Source: Verrucomicrobiaceae bacterium (GTDB taxonomy: Bacteria > Verrucomicrobiota > Verrucomicrobiia > Verrucomicrobiales > Verrucomicrobiaceae). Taken from it: 34,741 nucleotides of DNA. The notes below the pieces were generated by a model. The model searched no databases. It saw only the letters and a program-made list of their open reading frames with translations, and was not told where the DNA came from. Below, piece by piece: positions 6,818 to 14,828 of this stretch. Made by a program: the position numbers and the translations under genes. Every line of letters begins with the position of its first letter. Positions within the stretch are counted from its first letter, which is position 1. The DNA lies in NCBI GenBank assembly GCA_027487315.1, contig JAIYDW010000095.1, positions 1 through 34,741 on the forward strand. Direction: 5' to 3'.

Positions 6818-8131
6818 TCAATCCCGCAACGCCACCGCCGGATCCACCCTCGCCGCCACCCACGCCGGAATCAACGCCGCCAAAACACACAAACCCAAGG
6901 CCATCCCGCAAATCGACACCAAATCCGCCGCCACCATCTGCGACGGGATCGACGACAAAAAGTAAATGTCCTGCGGAAAAAAGTCCTTCCCCGTCAGCTC
7001 CGCAATCCACGCCCGCGCATCATTCCGCCACGCCAACACCACTGCCCCCAACGCCACTCCCAACCCAATCCCCATCACCGCCACCACCAGCGCCTGCGTC
7101 AAAAAGATCCCCACCACCTGCCCCCGCCGTGACCCCAAAGCCGTCAAAATCCCGATCTCACGCCGCTTCTGCACCGTCACCGTGATCGTCGTGTTCATCA
7201 CGCAACTCGCCGCCACCAGCACAATGAACAGCAGCAAAAAATACAAAAGCGACTGCTGATTCTCCACACTCTGCAGCTGATACGCCGATCCATCCACCCA
7301 CGTCCCCGGATACCAATCCGGCGGCAACTGCTCCGAACGCTCCAACGCCTGTGCCACCAGCGGCGCCGCCTCCGCATCCGCCAATTCCAGGTTGATCGCC
7401 GACACCCGATCCTCCAACCCAAACAACTCCTGCGCCAGATGCAACGGCACATACCCCCGCTCCCCCGCCGTATCGCCCCGCAACAACCCCACTACCGTCA
7501 AATCCGACCCGATCACATACGCCTCCTCATACGCCGCATCCTTCACCGCTTCATCCGTCTCTCCCTCCAACGCCTCCAGCGAGTTCACCATGTGCTGAAT
7601 GTTCCGCGACGAATTCACCGTCACCACGTCCCCCACCTTCACCCCCAGTTTCTTCGCCATCTTGTCCGTCAGCAGGATGTTGTCCTCCTCCAAATTGAAC
7701 TCGCCATCCACCAAGTGCTTCTTCAGCCGCTCCATCAACCCCGCCGCCGCATCCGACCGAAACCCCATCACCTCCATCGGCTCCAACTCCCCGCCCGCAT
7801 CCAAAACCACAATCCCCTGCGCCACCGGCGTCGCCGAAGTCACCCCACTCTGCTTCTCCGCCCAAGCCAGCACCGCACGCCAGTCGCTCGCCTCCTGCCC
7901 CTCGAACGGCGCATCCTGACTCAACGTCACGTGCGGCTCAAACCCCAGCATCAACTGCCGAAACTCCACCTGCCACCCCTTGAAAATCGACATCACCACC
8001 ACCATCACCGCCACCCCCAGCATCACGCCACAAATTGAAATCAACGTGATGACCGACACAAACGAACGCCTCGGCCGCAGGTAACGCAAACCTAGAAACA
8101 AAGAGGCATTCGGCGGCATAAAACAATTCAT
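6818..8131 (-). CDS. LolC/LolE-type ABC transporter permease
   Basis: The protein has 437 residues, close to the roughly 410 of lipoprotein-releasing permeases. The N-terminus has LFLGLRYLRPRRSFVSVIT followed by the first membrane helix, then a large periplasmic domain (about residues 60-280) and three C-terminal helices with the cytoplasmic coupling motif RREIGILTALGSRRGQV. The family extracts lipoproteins from the inner membrane for transfer to LolA, or acts in MacB-like export. No ATPase gene (lolD) is next to it here, so the partner is elsewhere. The start could be the ATG at 8131 or the one at 8119. Confidence 0.85.
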   Translation of the reverse strand: MNCFMPPNASLFLGLRYLRPRRSFVSVITLISICGVMLGVAVMVVVMSIFKGWQVEFRQLMLGFEPHVTLSQDAPFEGQEASDWRAVLAWAEKQSGVTSATPVAQGIVVLDAGGELEPMEVMGFRSDAAAGLMERLKKHLVDGEFNLEEDNILLTDKMAKKLGVKVGDVVTVNSSRNIQHMVNSLEALEGETDEAVKDAAYEEAYVIGSDLTVVGLLRGDTAGERGYVPLHLAQELFGLEDRVSAINLELADAEAAPLVAQALERSEQLPPDWYPGTWVDGSAYQLQSVENQQSLLYFLLLFIVLVAASCVMNTTITVTVQKRREIGILTALGSRRGQVVGIFLTQALVVAVMGIGLGVALGAVVLAWRNDARAWIAELTGKDFFPQDIYFLSSIPSQMVAADLVSICGMALGLCVLAALIPAWVAARVDPAVALRD

Positions 8132-8210
8132 TCATCCCGCCCGGCCTTCACCCGGCGGCGCACGTCAAAACGCGCCGCGTATTCAACCGCCGCTTCCCCG
8201 ACCGCGCAAC

Positions 8211-9656
8211 TCAATCGTGCGCCACCCGCCGCCGGCGCCGCATCACCGCCCCCAGCGCCGCCACTCCAATCATCAACACCGACCCCGGCTCCGGCACCGG
8301 AAGCATCTGCGTGCTCAGCACCTGATTCGCCACATTCCCGCCCAGCACAGCCCCATCCAAATTGTCCGACATGAAGTGAATCCCTCCATAAATCCGGCTC
8401 ATCCCCGCCTCCCTGGCTGCATCCGAAAAACTCCCATACGTCCTCGTGTAGTTTGCAGGCAGCATGACCGACTCCGAATCCGTCGTGAAGGTGATGCTGT
8501 CCGATCCAAAGAAAGATCCCAAAACCGTCGCCCCCGCCATACTAAACGCACTGTGACCGCTCGTATACGCCCCAAACGACGGCGTTGGAATCAGCGGGCT
8601 CCAGGACGAATCCTGCATCGTCAAAGCATTGCCATCCAAGTTCGCGGTGTTGATCGCATACATCGGCCGCCACGTGTCATAATGCACCTTCGCCTCCCAC
8701 GTCGCAATCCCCGTATCCGCCTGCGTAATCCCCAGCAACCCAAACAACCGCGCGTTCTGTTCAATCGATAGCCCGCGCTCTGCAGATACCGTCGCTGCAA
8801 TCCGGTTCCAATGCCCCGGCGGCGACGCCGTCCCTGGCCCATCCACCCAAAAATACGCAATGTTCGTCTGATCCGTCGTCCGGATCGAACTGTTCGTCCC
8901 TCCCAAGTCCTTCACCAAGTTAAAATCCGCCGTATACGCACTGCTCCGGATCCAGTTCGTGTAATTCGACACCGCAAACCCATCCGGCCCCGCCGGTCTG
9001 AACTGACTCCCGCTCGACATCGAAAACGGCGTCAAATTGCCCCACTGAGGCATCAAAAACGAGCCCGCTGCTGCTCCCCAACCTCCTGTCTGACTCCCCG
9101 GTTGCCACCTTCCAGGCGTCCCCAACGGTTGCGGTTGATACGTCGAGGTCAAATTCCACCCGTCATTCGCCCGACCAGTAATCATCGCCTGCGCCGCAGC
9201 CAACCCCACTTCCAATCCCCGCTGCTTCGCCACACTCTCCGGAATCGCATTCATCTGGGTCGAAAACAACGAATCAAAACTCGAATTGTAACCGTTCGAT
9301 GGCCCATACAAATCCGTGTAAACAGCCTTCATCACCGCATGCGCCGCCGCGGCAGCCGCCGCCGAAAGATCAATCCCCACCCCTGGCGTCACCGGGTCAA
9401 AATACCCCAAATACGGGCTGTAACTCCGATTCACCGAATTCACCGCATCAAACACCGCCCCACCCATCATCCCCATCGTCCGCGAATTCTCCGGCGGCGT
9501 CGCCCCGCTTCCCTCATTCTTGAAGCTATTCCGCATCATCGCGTTCCACTCCAATACCACGTCACCTTTCGCAAGCCCCACACTAATCCAAAGGATCGCC
9601 GAACAGGCTATCAGCCGCTTGGAAATTGAATTGACTCTCATTATTACAAATTTCAT
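8211..9656 (-). CDS. Exported vanadium haloperoxidase/PAP2-like protein with PEP-CTERM tail
   Basis: A 481-residue exported protein (ATG at 9656; one at 9641 is equally possible). A signal peptide (SKRLIACSAILWISVGLAKG) leads into a domain with vanadium-dependent haloperoxidase/PAP2 phosphatase motifs: PSFGAYTSGHSAFSMAG near residue 365 and SRIYGGIHFMSDNLDG near 420. These supply the histidine that binds or attacks the oxyanion and the distal histidine. The C-terminus (about 454-478) is a PEP-CTERM sorting signal: VPEPGS, a hydrophobic helix and an arginine cluster, then a short VAHD extension. It is probably processed by an exosortase and surface-sorted. Oxidase versus phosphatase activity cannot be decided from sequence alone. 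Confidence 0.87.
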   Translation of the reverse strand: MKFVIMRVNSISKRLIACSAILWISVGLAKGDVVLEWNAMMRNSFKNEGSGATPPENSRTMGMMGGAVFDAVNSVNRSYSPYLGYFDPVTPGVGIDLSAAAAAAAHAVMKAVYTDLYGPSNGYNSSFDSLFSTQMNAIPESVAKQRGLEVGLAAAQAMITGRANDGWNLTSTYQPQPLGTPGRWQPGSQTGGWGAAAGSFLMPQWGNLTPFSMSSGSQFRPAGPDGFAVSNYTNWIRSSAYTADFNLVKDLGGTNSSIRTTDQTNIAYFWVDGPGTASPPGHWNRIAATVSAERGLSIEQNARLFGLLGITQADTGIATWEAKVHYDTWRPMYAINTANLDGNALTMQDSSWSPLIPTPSFGAYTSGHSAFSMAGATVLGSFFGSDSITFTTDSESVMLPANYTRTYGSFSDAAREAGMSRIYGGIHFMSDNLDGAVLGGNVANQVLSTQMLPVPEPGSVLMIGVAALGAVMRRRRRVAHD

Positions 9657-9775
9657 ACATACAAACTATTTTGTCAAGATCCATCCTCTCTAAAAACACC
9701 CCGAACCACGCCTCGTCTCTCCATTACCCCACGCCCAACGGTTGACCCCCCGCCCCTCCCGCGCCAACATCCCCC

Positions 9776-10345
9776 ATGACCGCAGCACCCCCTCAACCAC
9801 CCTCCCTCCATGGCGACATGACCATGACCGAGGTTCTCAAGACCTGCCCCGGTGCCCAACGCGCCCTCTTCGCCGCCTACCACATCGGCGGCTGCCAAAG
9901 CTGCGGCTTCAACCCCACCGAAACCCTCGCCCAAGTCTGCGCTCGGAACGAAAACCTCCCTGTCGATCAAGTCATCCAACTCCTCCAGGACAGCCACCAG
10001 TCCGACGCCGCCCTCCAAATCACCCCTGTCCAGCTCGACACCCTCCGCGGCACCCACCCCCAACTGCAGATCCTCGACGTCCGCACCCGCGAAGAACACG
10101 AAGCCGTCGCCATCCCCGGTTCCACCCTCCTCACCCAGGATCTCATCGCCACTATCTTCTCCTCCTGGGACAAAACCGCCCCACTCGTGCTCTACGACCA
10201 CACCGGCACCCGCGTCCTCGACGCCGTCGCCTACTTCATCGGCCACGGTTTCGCCGAAGCCAAAGCCCTCACCGGCGGCATCGACGCCTACAGCCAGGAA
10301 GTGGATCCATCCCTACCCCGCTACCGTATAGAACTCGAAGCCTAA
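9776..10345 (+). CDS. DUF1858-like plus degenerate rhodanese-like protein
   Basis: A 189-residue protein with two parts. Residues about 14-70 resemble the small DUF1858-type helical domain (MTMTEVLKTCPGAQRALF) and carry a C40-x-x-C43 pair (GGCQSCGF). Residues about 83-180 are rhodanese-like, with LDVRTREEHEAVAIPGS and the C-terminal ALTGGIDAY. The rhodanese active-site loop reads LVLYDHTGTR, so the persulfide cysteine is replaced by D141 and ordinary sulfurtransferase activity is unlikely; the CxxC pair might carry sulfur or metal instead. The gene ends 6 bases before the NifU-like gene and lies in a group with sufT, which suggests an Fe-S cluster role. Confidence 0.8.
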   Translation: MTAAPPQPPSLHGDMTMTEVLKTCPGAQRALFAAYHIGGCQSCGFNPTETLAQVCARNENLPVDQVIQLLQDSHQSDAALQITPVQLDTLRGTHPQLQILDVRTREEHEAVAIPGSTLLTQDLIATIFSSWDKTAPLVLYDHTGTRVLDAVAYFIGHGFAEAKALTGGIDAYSQEVDPSLPRYRIELEA

Positions 10346-10351
10346 CACCCC

Positions 10352-10831
10352 ATGGACGAACTCACCCTCCAGGCCACCCTCGCCAACCCCGAAAACCTCG
10401 GTGAAATGACCGATGCCGACGCCGTCGGCACCGTCGGCAGTCCCGATTGCGGCGACATGCTCCGGATGTGGCTCAAGTACAAAGAGGTCGATGGCCGCAA
10501 AGTCATCGACAAAGCCTCCTTCCAATCCTTCGGCTGCCAAACCGCCATCGCCGTCGCCAGCATGGCCACCCGTCTCATCCAGGGCAAAACCCGCGAAGAA
10601 GCCCTCCAACTGAGCGCCCAGGAACTCTCCGCACCCCTCGGCCCCCTCCCACCCATCAAGATCCACTGCGGCCAAATGGTCGAAGGTGCCCTCAAAGCCG
10701 CCCTCGACGCCGAATCTGCTTCCCCCACCCCCGCACCCATCACCCCAACCCAAAACACCGCCCCCACCCTCTCCGACAGCCTGCCCTCAGCGCACGCCCC
10801 CGGCAAAGTCAAAATCGTCTTCACCTCCTAA
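10352..10831 (+). CDS. NifU/IscU-like iron-sulfur cluster scaffold
   Basis: A 159-residue cytoplasmic protein. Residues about 1-120 are an IscU/NifU N-terminal domain with the three cluster-binding cysteines and the conserved aspartate: C33-x-D35 (GSPDCGDMLRMW), C62 (FGCQTAIAVASMA) and C106 (IHCGQMVEGAL). It should assemble Fe-S clusters and hand them on to apoproteins. The C-terminal 35-40 residues are a proline- and threonine-rich linker ending in GKVKIVFTS, not the NfuA-type CxxC domain, and are unusual for IscU. It follows the rhodanese-like gene by 6 bases and precedes sufT. No cysteine desulfurase or sufBCD gene is in the window. Confidence 0.88.
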   Translation: MDELTLQATLANPENLGEMTDADAVGTVGSPDCGDMLRMWLKYKEVDGRKVIDKASFQSFGCQTAIAVASMATRLIQGKTREEALQLSAQELSAPLGPLPPIKIHCGQMVEGALKAALDAESASPTPAPITPTQNTAPTLSDSLPSAHAPGKVKIVFTS

Positions 10832-10855
10832 CAACGCCTCTCCACTAACCCAACA

Positions 10856-10883
10856 ACTGATTACCGATCACTGATTCCTGATC
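10856..10883 (+). repeat. Short imperfect tandem repeat upstream of sufT
   Basis: Two adjacent 14-base units, ACTGATTACCGATC and ACTGATTCCTGATC, differ at two positions. They fill part of the 66-base gap between the NifU-like gene and sufT. They could be a simple slipped-strand expansion or a binding site; nothing decides between these. Confidence 0.6.
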
Positions 10884-10897
10884 CCCCCTTCCCCTAA

Positions 10898-11455
10898 ATG
10901 AGCGCCTCCCTTGAACTCAAACGCGACGTCGAAGCAGTCCAAATCCCCAGTGGGGACCAGGTCCACCTGCCCATCGGAACCAAAGTCATCATCACCCAAT
11001 CCCTCGGCGGCACCTACACCGTCGCCACCGACTTCGGCCTCGCCCGCATCTCGGAAAAAGACGCCGACGCCCTCGGCATCGACCCCGAAGCCTCCAAAAA
11101 AGAAGAAGCCGGCAGCTCCTCCAACGTCCCCGAAGACGCCAACGACATCGAACAAGCCGTCTGGTCCCAACTCCGCCACGTCTACGACCCCGAAATCCCC
11201 GTCAACATCGTCGACCTCGGCCTCGTCTACGATTGCCGCGTCGTCGATACCGAATCCGGCAGCCGCAAAGCCGAAGTCAAAATGACCCTCACCGCCCCCG
11301 GTTGCGGCATGGGCCCCACCATCGCCGCCGACGCCCAAAGCCGCATCCTCACCATCGAAGACATCGACGACGCCTCCGTCGACGTCGTCTGGGATCCACC
11401 CTGGAACCAAGACATGATCAGCATCGAAGGCAAAATGAAGCTCGGCATGCTCTAA
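10898..11455 (+). CDS. sufT: SufT-like Fe-S cluster assembly protein (MIP18/DUF59 family)
   Basis: A 185-residue cytoplasmic protein. Residues about 85-185 form a MIP18/DUF59 domain with the signatures DPEIPVNIVDLGLVYD (97-112) and MTLTAPGCGMGP (129-140, with conserved C136), then VDVVWDPPWNQDMIS. The N-terminal 60 residues (IPSGDQVHLPIGTKVIITQS) match the extension that separates SufT from shorter homologues. It helps mature Fe-S proteins. It follows the scaffold gene on the same strand after 66 bases containing a short tandem repeat, and probably belongs to that operon. It is followed by a palindromic element before the convergent receptor gene. Confidence 0.9.
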   Translation: MSASLELKRDVEAVQIPSGDQVHLPIGTKVIITQSLGGTYTVATDFGLARISEKDADALGIDPEASKKEEAGSSSNVPEDANDIEQAVWSQLRHVYDPEIPVNIVDLGLVYDCRVVDTESGSRKAEVKMTLTAPGCGMGPTIAADAQSRILTIEDIDDASVDVVWDPPWNQDMISIEGKMKLGML

Positions 11456-11487
11456 CCCAAGGTGGTGCAACCATCTTGGTTGCACCC
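11456..11487. repeat. Palindromic intergenic element, copy 1 (possible bidirectional terminator)
   Basis: It lies exactly between the convergent sufT and TonB-receptor genes. A perfect 10-bp stem GGTGCAACCA / TGGTTGCACC surrounds a TCT loop (11464-11486). The overlapping CCAAGGTGG / CCATCTTGG can form an alternative stem with one mismatch. There is no following T tract, so intrinsic termination is not proven. The pattern CCCAAGGTGG-n-GCAA...TC...TTGC-n-CC recurs at 30729-30759 and 32936-32965. Confidence 0.8.
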
Positions 11488-11505
11488 TAGTCTTCTCGCA
11501 CTCAC

Positions 11506-13548
11506 CTACCACCGATAAGTCAGCGAAACCCGAAACATCCGCGGCTCAATCGGATGAAAGTGCTGGTCCTCACGCGGCGCACTCTCCCCGCGCAACTGGG
11601 ACTCATAAAAATACACAATGTCATTGTCGTTCCGGTCAAACAGATTCAGGCAATCCACCGCAACCTCCCAGTTCTTCCTCCGGTAACCAATCCGCGCATT
11701 CACCTGGAACGCCTCGCGTGACTCCACACTGCCATCTTCAATCAGAGGCCTCGGCCCAAAGAACCGTCCCCGCAACGACCCAAAGAACCCATCGCCTTTC
11801 CCCAGAGTGATCCCCGTGTTCAACGTGTAAGGTACACTCCCCGGAATGAACCGCCCCTCCGGCGTGTCCAGCAGCTCCGCGTAAGTCGCCGTCGCCTCCA
11901 CATCCACCATCGCCCAATCCGTCGGCCTCCAGTAACTCGAAAGCTCCACCCCATACTTCTGCGATGCCGGCCCCGGCTCGCTCGTCCCGGCATCCCCCAC
12001 ATACACCAGCTCCGAATCACTCTTCAAATACCACGCACTCAGCGTGTTCACCACCTTCGGAATCGACTCGTTCCGAATCCCAAACTCCGCCCCATACGTC
12101 CGCACCAGCGGATCCGCCGCCGTCACCCGATCCCCCGTCACCGGATCGCGCGAGATCGTCATCCCCCGCGCATCATTGCTGTGAAATCCTAAGCCCCCAT
12201 TCAAGTAAAACTCCGTCTCCGCCCAAGGCCCCAGAACCACCCCCAACTTTGGATTCACAATCCCATCCACCGAAGATCCCGAATTCACCGCCAAATCACT
12301 CGTCACCTGCGTGCTAAACAAGTCCCCACGCACCCCTGGCGTCACCCTCAACCAATCATTGAACTTCCACTCCAACTCCGCAAACAGCGCATAGTTCCCC
12401 TGATAAATATCATCTTCCCGAATCGTCTGAAACCGCCGCCTCGCCTGCGTCAAATGCAGCCCAATCCCGTCGATCCACTCGTGGTAAGTCTGAAACCCCA
12501 CGTTCATCCGCTGCTCTTGCCCGCCCGCCTCAAACTTCCACTCCCGCCCCGCATTCCCCCCCATGAACCAGCGCCCATCCTTCTGCTCAAACTGATCCCC
12601 CCGCACCGGATCATTCAAAAAGTAAGTGAAGTTCGAAAACAAATCCAAATCATAATACCCCGCATACACATCCGCATACGTTCGCACATCCCCCTCCATC
12701 CGCTCCCACGCAGCCGATAAAGAATACCGCTGCGACTCCCCTCCATTGGTCGGATCCACAAACCCAAACCGTCCCAACTGCCCCCGCTGCACCGCCCGCT
12801 GCGGGATCTGATCCGTCGATGTCCAATCCGCCGCTGTCCCCATCGCCGTCACCCGCACCGTATCCGTCCCATCCGTCCAGTGATACTTCAAAAACCCGTT
12901 AAACCGCTCACTCCCCTGCGCCAACTCCCACGGCCCGTCATAAAACGAATACTCCAACGCAAACGTCAGCGTCCCCGGCCCCGCCTGAATCGAATCCGCC
13001 AGCACCCCCCGGTAAAAATTGAACTCCCCCCAGGTAAACAAGGCCATCCCTTGCTCCAACTCATCCACCAACCGAAACCGCGCCCCCCCGTTCGAACTCA
13101 AATCCCCCAAAAACGCAAAGTAATTCCCCTTCCAGTAATCCAACTGCTCCACCATCTCCGGAATGATGAAATTCAAATCCGCATACCCCTGCCCATGCGC
13201 ATGATTCCGAAAATTCACCGGCATCCCATCCACCCACATCGCAAAATCCGTCCCGTGATCCAGGTTCGATCCCCGCACAAAATACTGGTTCGCCTTCCCG
13301 TCCCCCGCATGCTGCGTGATGATCACCCCAGGGATCGTCTCCAACAACTCCCCCCTCCGCGAAAGCGGCCGCTGCATCAGCTCCTCTCGGCTCGCCTGCC
13401 CTTTCGACGCCGATGGCGCGATCCCGATCAAACTCTCCGCCTTCCCCTCCACCACCACCGTCGGCAACTCCGCCTCTTGACCCAGCAACACCGCTCCTGA
13501 CCCGAGAAGGCCACAAACCACAAAAACAGATCGGGAAAACAAACGCAT
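11506..13548 (-). CDS. TonB-dependent outer membrane receptor
   Basis: A 680-residue outer-membrane protein. A signal peptide ends near residue 24 (VLLGQ-EAE). A plug domain follows (about 40-150) with REELMQRPLSRRGELLE, IPGVIITQHAGDGKANQYF and RGSNLDHGTDFAMWVDGMPV. The rest is a beta-barrel rich in alternating aromatic strands and ends in the typical C-terminal aromatic residue (RVSLTYRW). A TonB-box-like ELPTVVVEGK lies just after the signal. The family imports siderophores, cobalamin, metals or oligosaccharides using TonB energy. The plug has an early HAHGQGYADLNFIIPE segment, but the substrate cannot be named. It converges on sufT and is transcribed away from sod across a 156-base gap. 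Confidence 0.92.
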   Translation of the reverse strand: MRLFSRSVFVVCGLLGSGAVLLGQEAELPTVVVEGKAESLIGIAPSASKGQASREELMQRPLSRRGELLETIPGVIITQHAGDGKANQYFVRGSNLDHGTDFAMWVDGMPVNFRNHAHGQGYADLNFIIPEMVEQLDYWKGNYFAFLGDLSSNGGARFRLVDELEQGMALFTWGEFNFYRGVLADSIQAGPGTLTFALEYSFYDGPWELAQGSERFNGFLKYHWTDGTDTVRVTAMGTAADWTSTDQIPQRAVQRGQLGRFGFVDPTNGGESQRYSLSAAWERMEGDVRTYADVYAGYYDLDLFSNFTYFLNDPVRGDQFEQKDGRWFMGGNAGREWKFEAGGQEQRMNVGFQTYHEWIDGIGLHLTQARRRFQTIREDDIYQGNYALFAELEWKFNDWLRVTPGVRGDLFSTQVTSDLAVNSGSSVDGIVNPKLGVVLGPWAETEFYLNGGLGFHSNDARGMTISRDPVTGDRVTAADPLVRTYGAEFGIRNESIPKVVNTLSAWYLKSDSELVYVGDAGTSEPGPASQKYGVELSSYWRPTDWAMVDVEATATYAELLDTPEGRFIPGSVPYTLNTGITLGKGDGFFGSLRGRFFGPRPLIEDGSVESREAFQVNARIGYRRKNWEVAVDCLNLFDRNDNDIVYFYESQLRGESAPREDQHFHPIEPRMFRVSLTYRW

Positions 13549-13704
13549 CGCGCAATTCCAAACGCTGTCCCTATCGAATGTCTAACGAAAAAGGATAAAT
13601 TAACGCAATCAATTGGCATCAAGCCGAACCCGATTCGAGGTTGAAATTCCACCCATCCCCGTTTACCGCACGTATTCCAAGCTCAACCCTCATTCTACAA
13701 CATC

Positions 13705-14316
13705 ATGGCCCACACCCTACCCGAACTCCCTTACGCCCACAACGCTCTCGAACCCCATATCGACCAGCAGACCATGGAAATCCACCATGGCCGCCACCAC
13801 AACGCCTACGTCACCAACCTGAACGCCGCCCTCGCTGGCAAAGCTGACCTCGAAGCCCACTCCATCGAAGACCTCTGCAAAAACATCAACAGCATCCCCG
13901 AAGACATCCGCGCCGCCGTCCGCAACAACGGTGGCGGACACTACAACCACAGCCTCTTCTGGACCGTCATGGCCCCCAACGCTGGTGGCGCACCCACCGG
14001 TGCCCTCGCTGAGGCTATCACCGCCGCCTTCGGCTCCTTCGACGCCTTCAAAGAAGCCTTCGCCAAAGCCGGCGCCACCCGCTTCGGCTCCGGCTGGGCC
14101 TGGCTTGTCGCCAAAGACGGCAAAGTCGCCGTCACCTCCACCCCCAATCAGGACAACCCCCTCATGGACGGCTCCGGCACCCCCCTCCTCGGCTGTGACG
14201 TCTGGGAGCATGCCTACTACCTCAAGTATCAAAACAAGCGCCCCGACTACATCGCCGCTTGGTGGAACACCGTGAACTGGGACGCCGTCGCCGCCCGCTT
14301 CGCCGCCGCTGCTTGA
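13705..14316 (+). CDS. sodA: Superoxide dismutase (Mn/Fe family, Mn-like)
   Basis: A 203-residue cytoplasmic enzyme, full length for the family, that converts superoxide to hydrogen peroxide and oxygen. The metal ligands are H27 ([13 protein letters not shown]), H82 ([11 protein letters not shown]), D165 and H169 ([18 protein letters not shown]). The GGG at 76-78 and Q149 are features usual in Mn-type enzymes, so Mn is more likely than Fe, but a cambialistic enzyme cannot be ruled out. It has its own strong terminator just downstream and a divergent upstream neighbour, so it is probably monocistronic. Confidence 0.95.
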   Translation: MAHTLPELPYAHNALEPHIDQQTMEIHHGRHHNAYVTNLNAALAGKADLEAHSIEDLCKNINSIPEDIRAAVRNNGGGHYNHSLFWTVMAPNAGGAPTGALAEAITAAFGSFDAFKEAFAKAGATRFGSGWAWLVAKDGKVAVTSTPNQDNPLMDGSGTPLLGCDVWEHAYYLKYQNKRPDYIAAWWNTVNWDAVAARFAAAA

Positions 14317-14351
14317 GCCACCTGACGCTCCGGCGTTTCTGACCGCATTCC

Positions 14352-14393
14352 AAAGCGCGGAGCGGGTTCCACTCTCGAACCCCTCCGCGCTTT
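14352..14393 (+). terminator. Terminator downstream of superoxide dismutase
   Basis: A perfect 10-bp stem AAAGCGCGGA / TCCGCGCTTT encloses a second stem GGGTTC / GAACCC around a CACTCTC loop. A pyrimidine- and T-rich run (CTCTTTCTCCTTTCC) follows. It sits 36 bases after the sod stop codon. Confidence 0.85.
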
Positions 14394-14421
14394 CTCTTTC
14401 TCCTTTCCCCACGCCTTCATC

Positions 14422-14739
14422 ATGGTCCTCCAACGCCACCGCTGCGGACTCATCTACACCCAGGCCTTCGCCGACTACCTCGACGCCCGCCAACGCCTCG
14501 AAGGGGATGACCATCCCGACGACGTCCTCTCCCTCGACTACATCCGCTGCGCCACCGGCCCCCAGGCCGGCACCTCCTGGTGCCAACTCACCTGGATCCC
14601 CTCCGTCTCCATCCCACTCACCGATCGCTTCCAATTCGGTTCCACCCTGCTTCACATCCACAAGCAAACCCGCAACGGCCTCAAAACCCGCGGCCTCGAC
14701 TACGACCCCGAAAAAGACTCCCTCCGCATCCTCTCCTAG
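14422..14739 (+). CDS. Small hypothetical protein
   Basis: A 105-residue protein that I do not recognise. The frame shows strong GC-rich third-position codon use (GTC CTC CAA CGC CAC CGC), like the core genes nearby, which supports real coding. It is soluble, with two cysteines (C43 and C54) and a C-terminal half LTDRFQFGSTLLHIHKQT followed by a basic stretch and a short acidic tail. It begins 28 bases after the sod terminator and ends 90 bases before the large secreted protein. An AT-rich gap after it probably carries the promoter of that gene. Confidence 0.65.
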   Translation: MVLQRHRCGLIYTQAFADYLDARQRLEGDDHPDDVLSLDYIRCATGPQAGTSWCQLTWIPSVSIPLTDRFQFGSTLLHIHKQTRNGLKTRGLDYDPEKDSLRILS

Positions 14740-14828
14740 CGAACAGTTCATTTTTCTATTCCAGTCCGACTCATTTTTCGATAAAAGGGAATCCCACGGA
14801 TCTCCAACCTCGCCCTGGGACCCTCCAA

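Noticed and set aside
11464-11486. The perfect hairpin as a certain intrinsic terminator
   Set aside because: No T tract follows on either strand, so it is recorded as a repeat with only possible terminator function.
13717-14751. A 344-codon open frame on the minus strand opposite superoxide dismutase
   Set aside because: The plus-strand dismutase is certain, and this frame is a glycine/valine/aspartate-rich shadow produced by GC-rich codons on the other strand.
14580-14828. N-terminal extension of the giant secreted protein
   Set aside because: It overlaps the small gene at 14422-14739 in another frame, is proline/arginine-rich, and would bury the clear signal peptide that starts at 14829.
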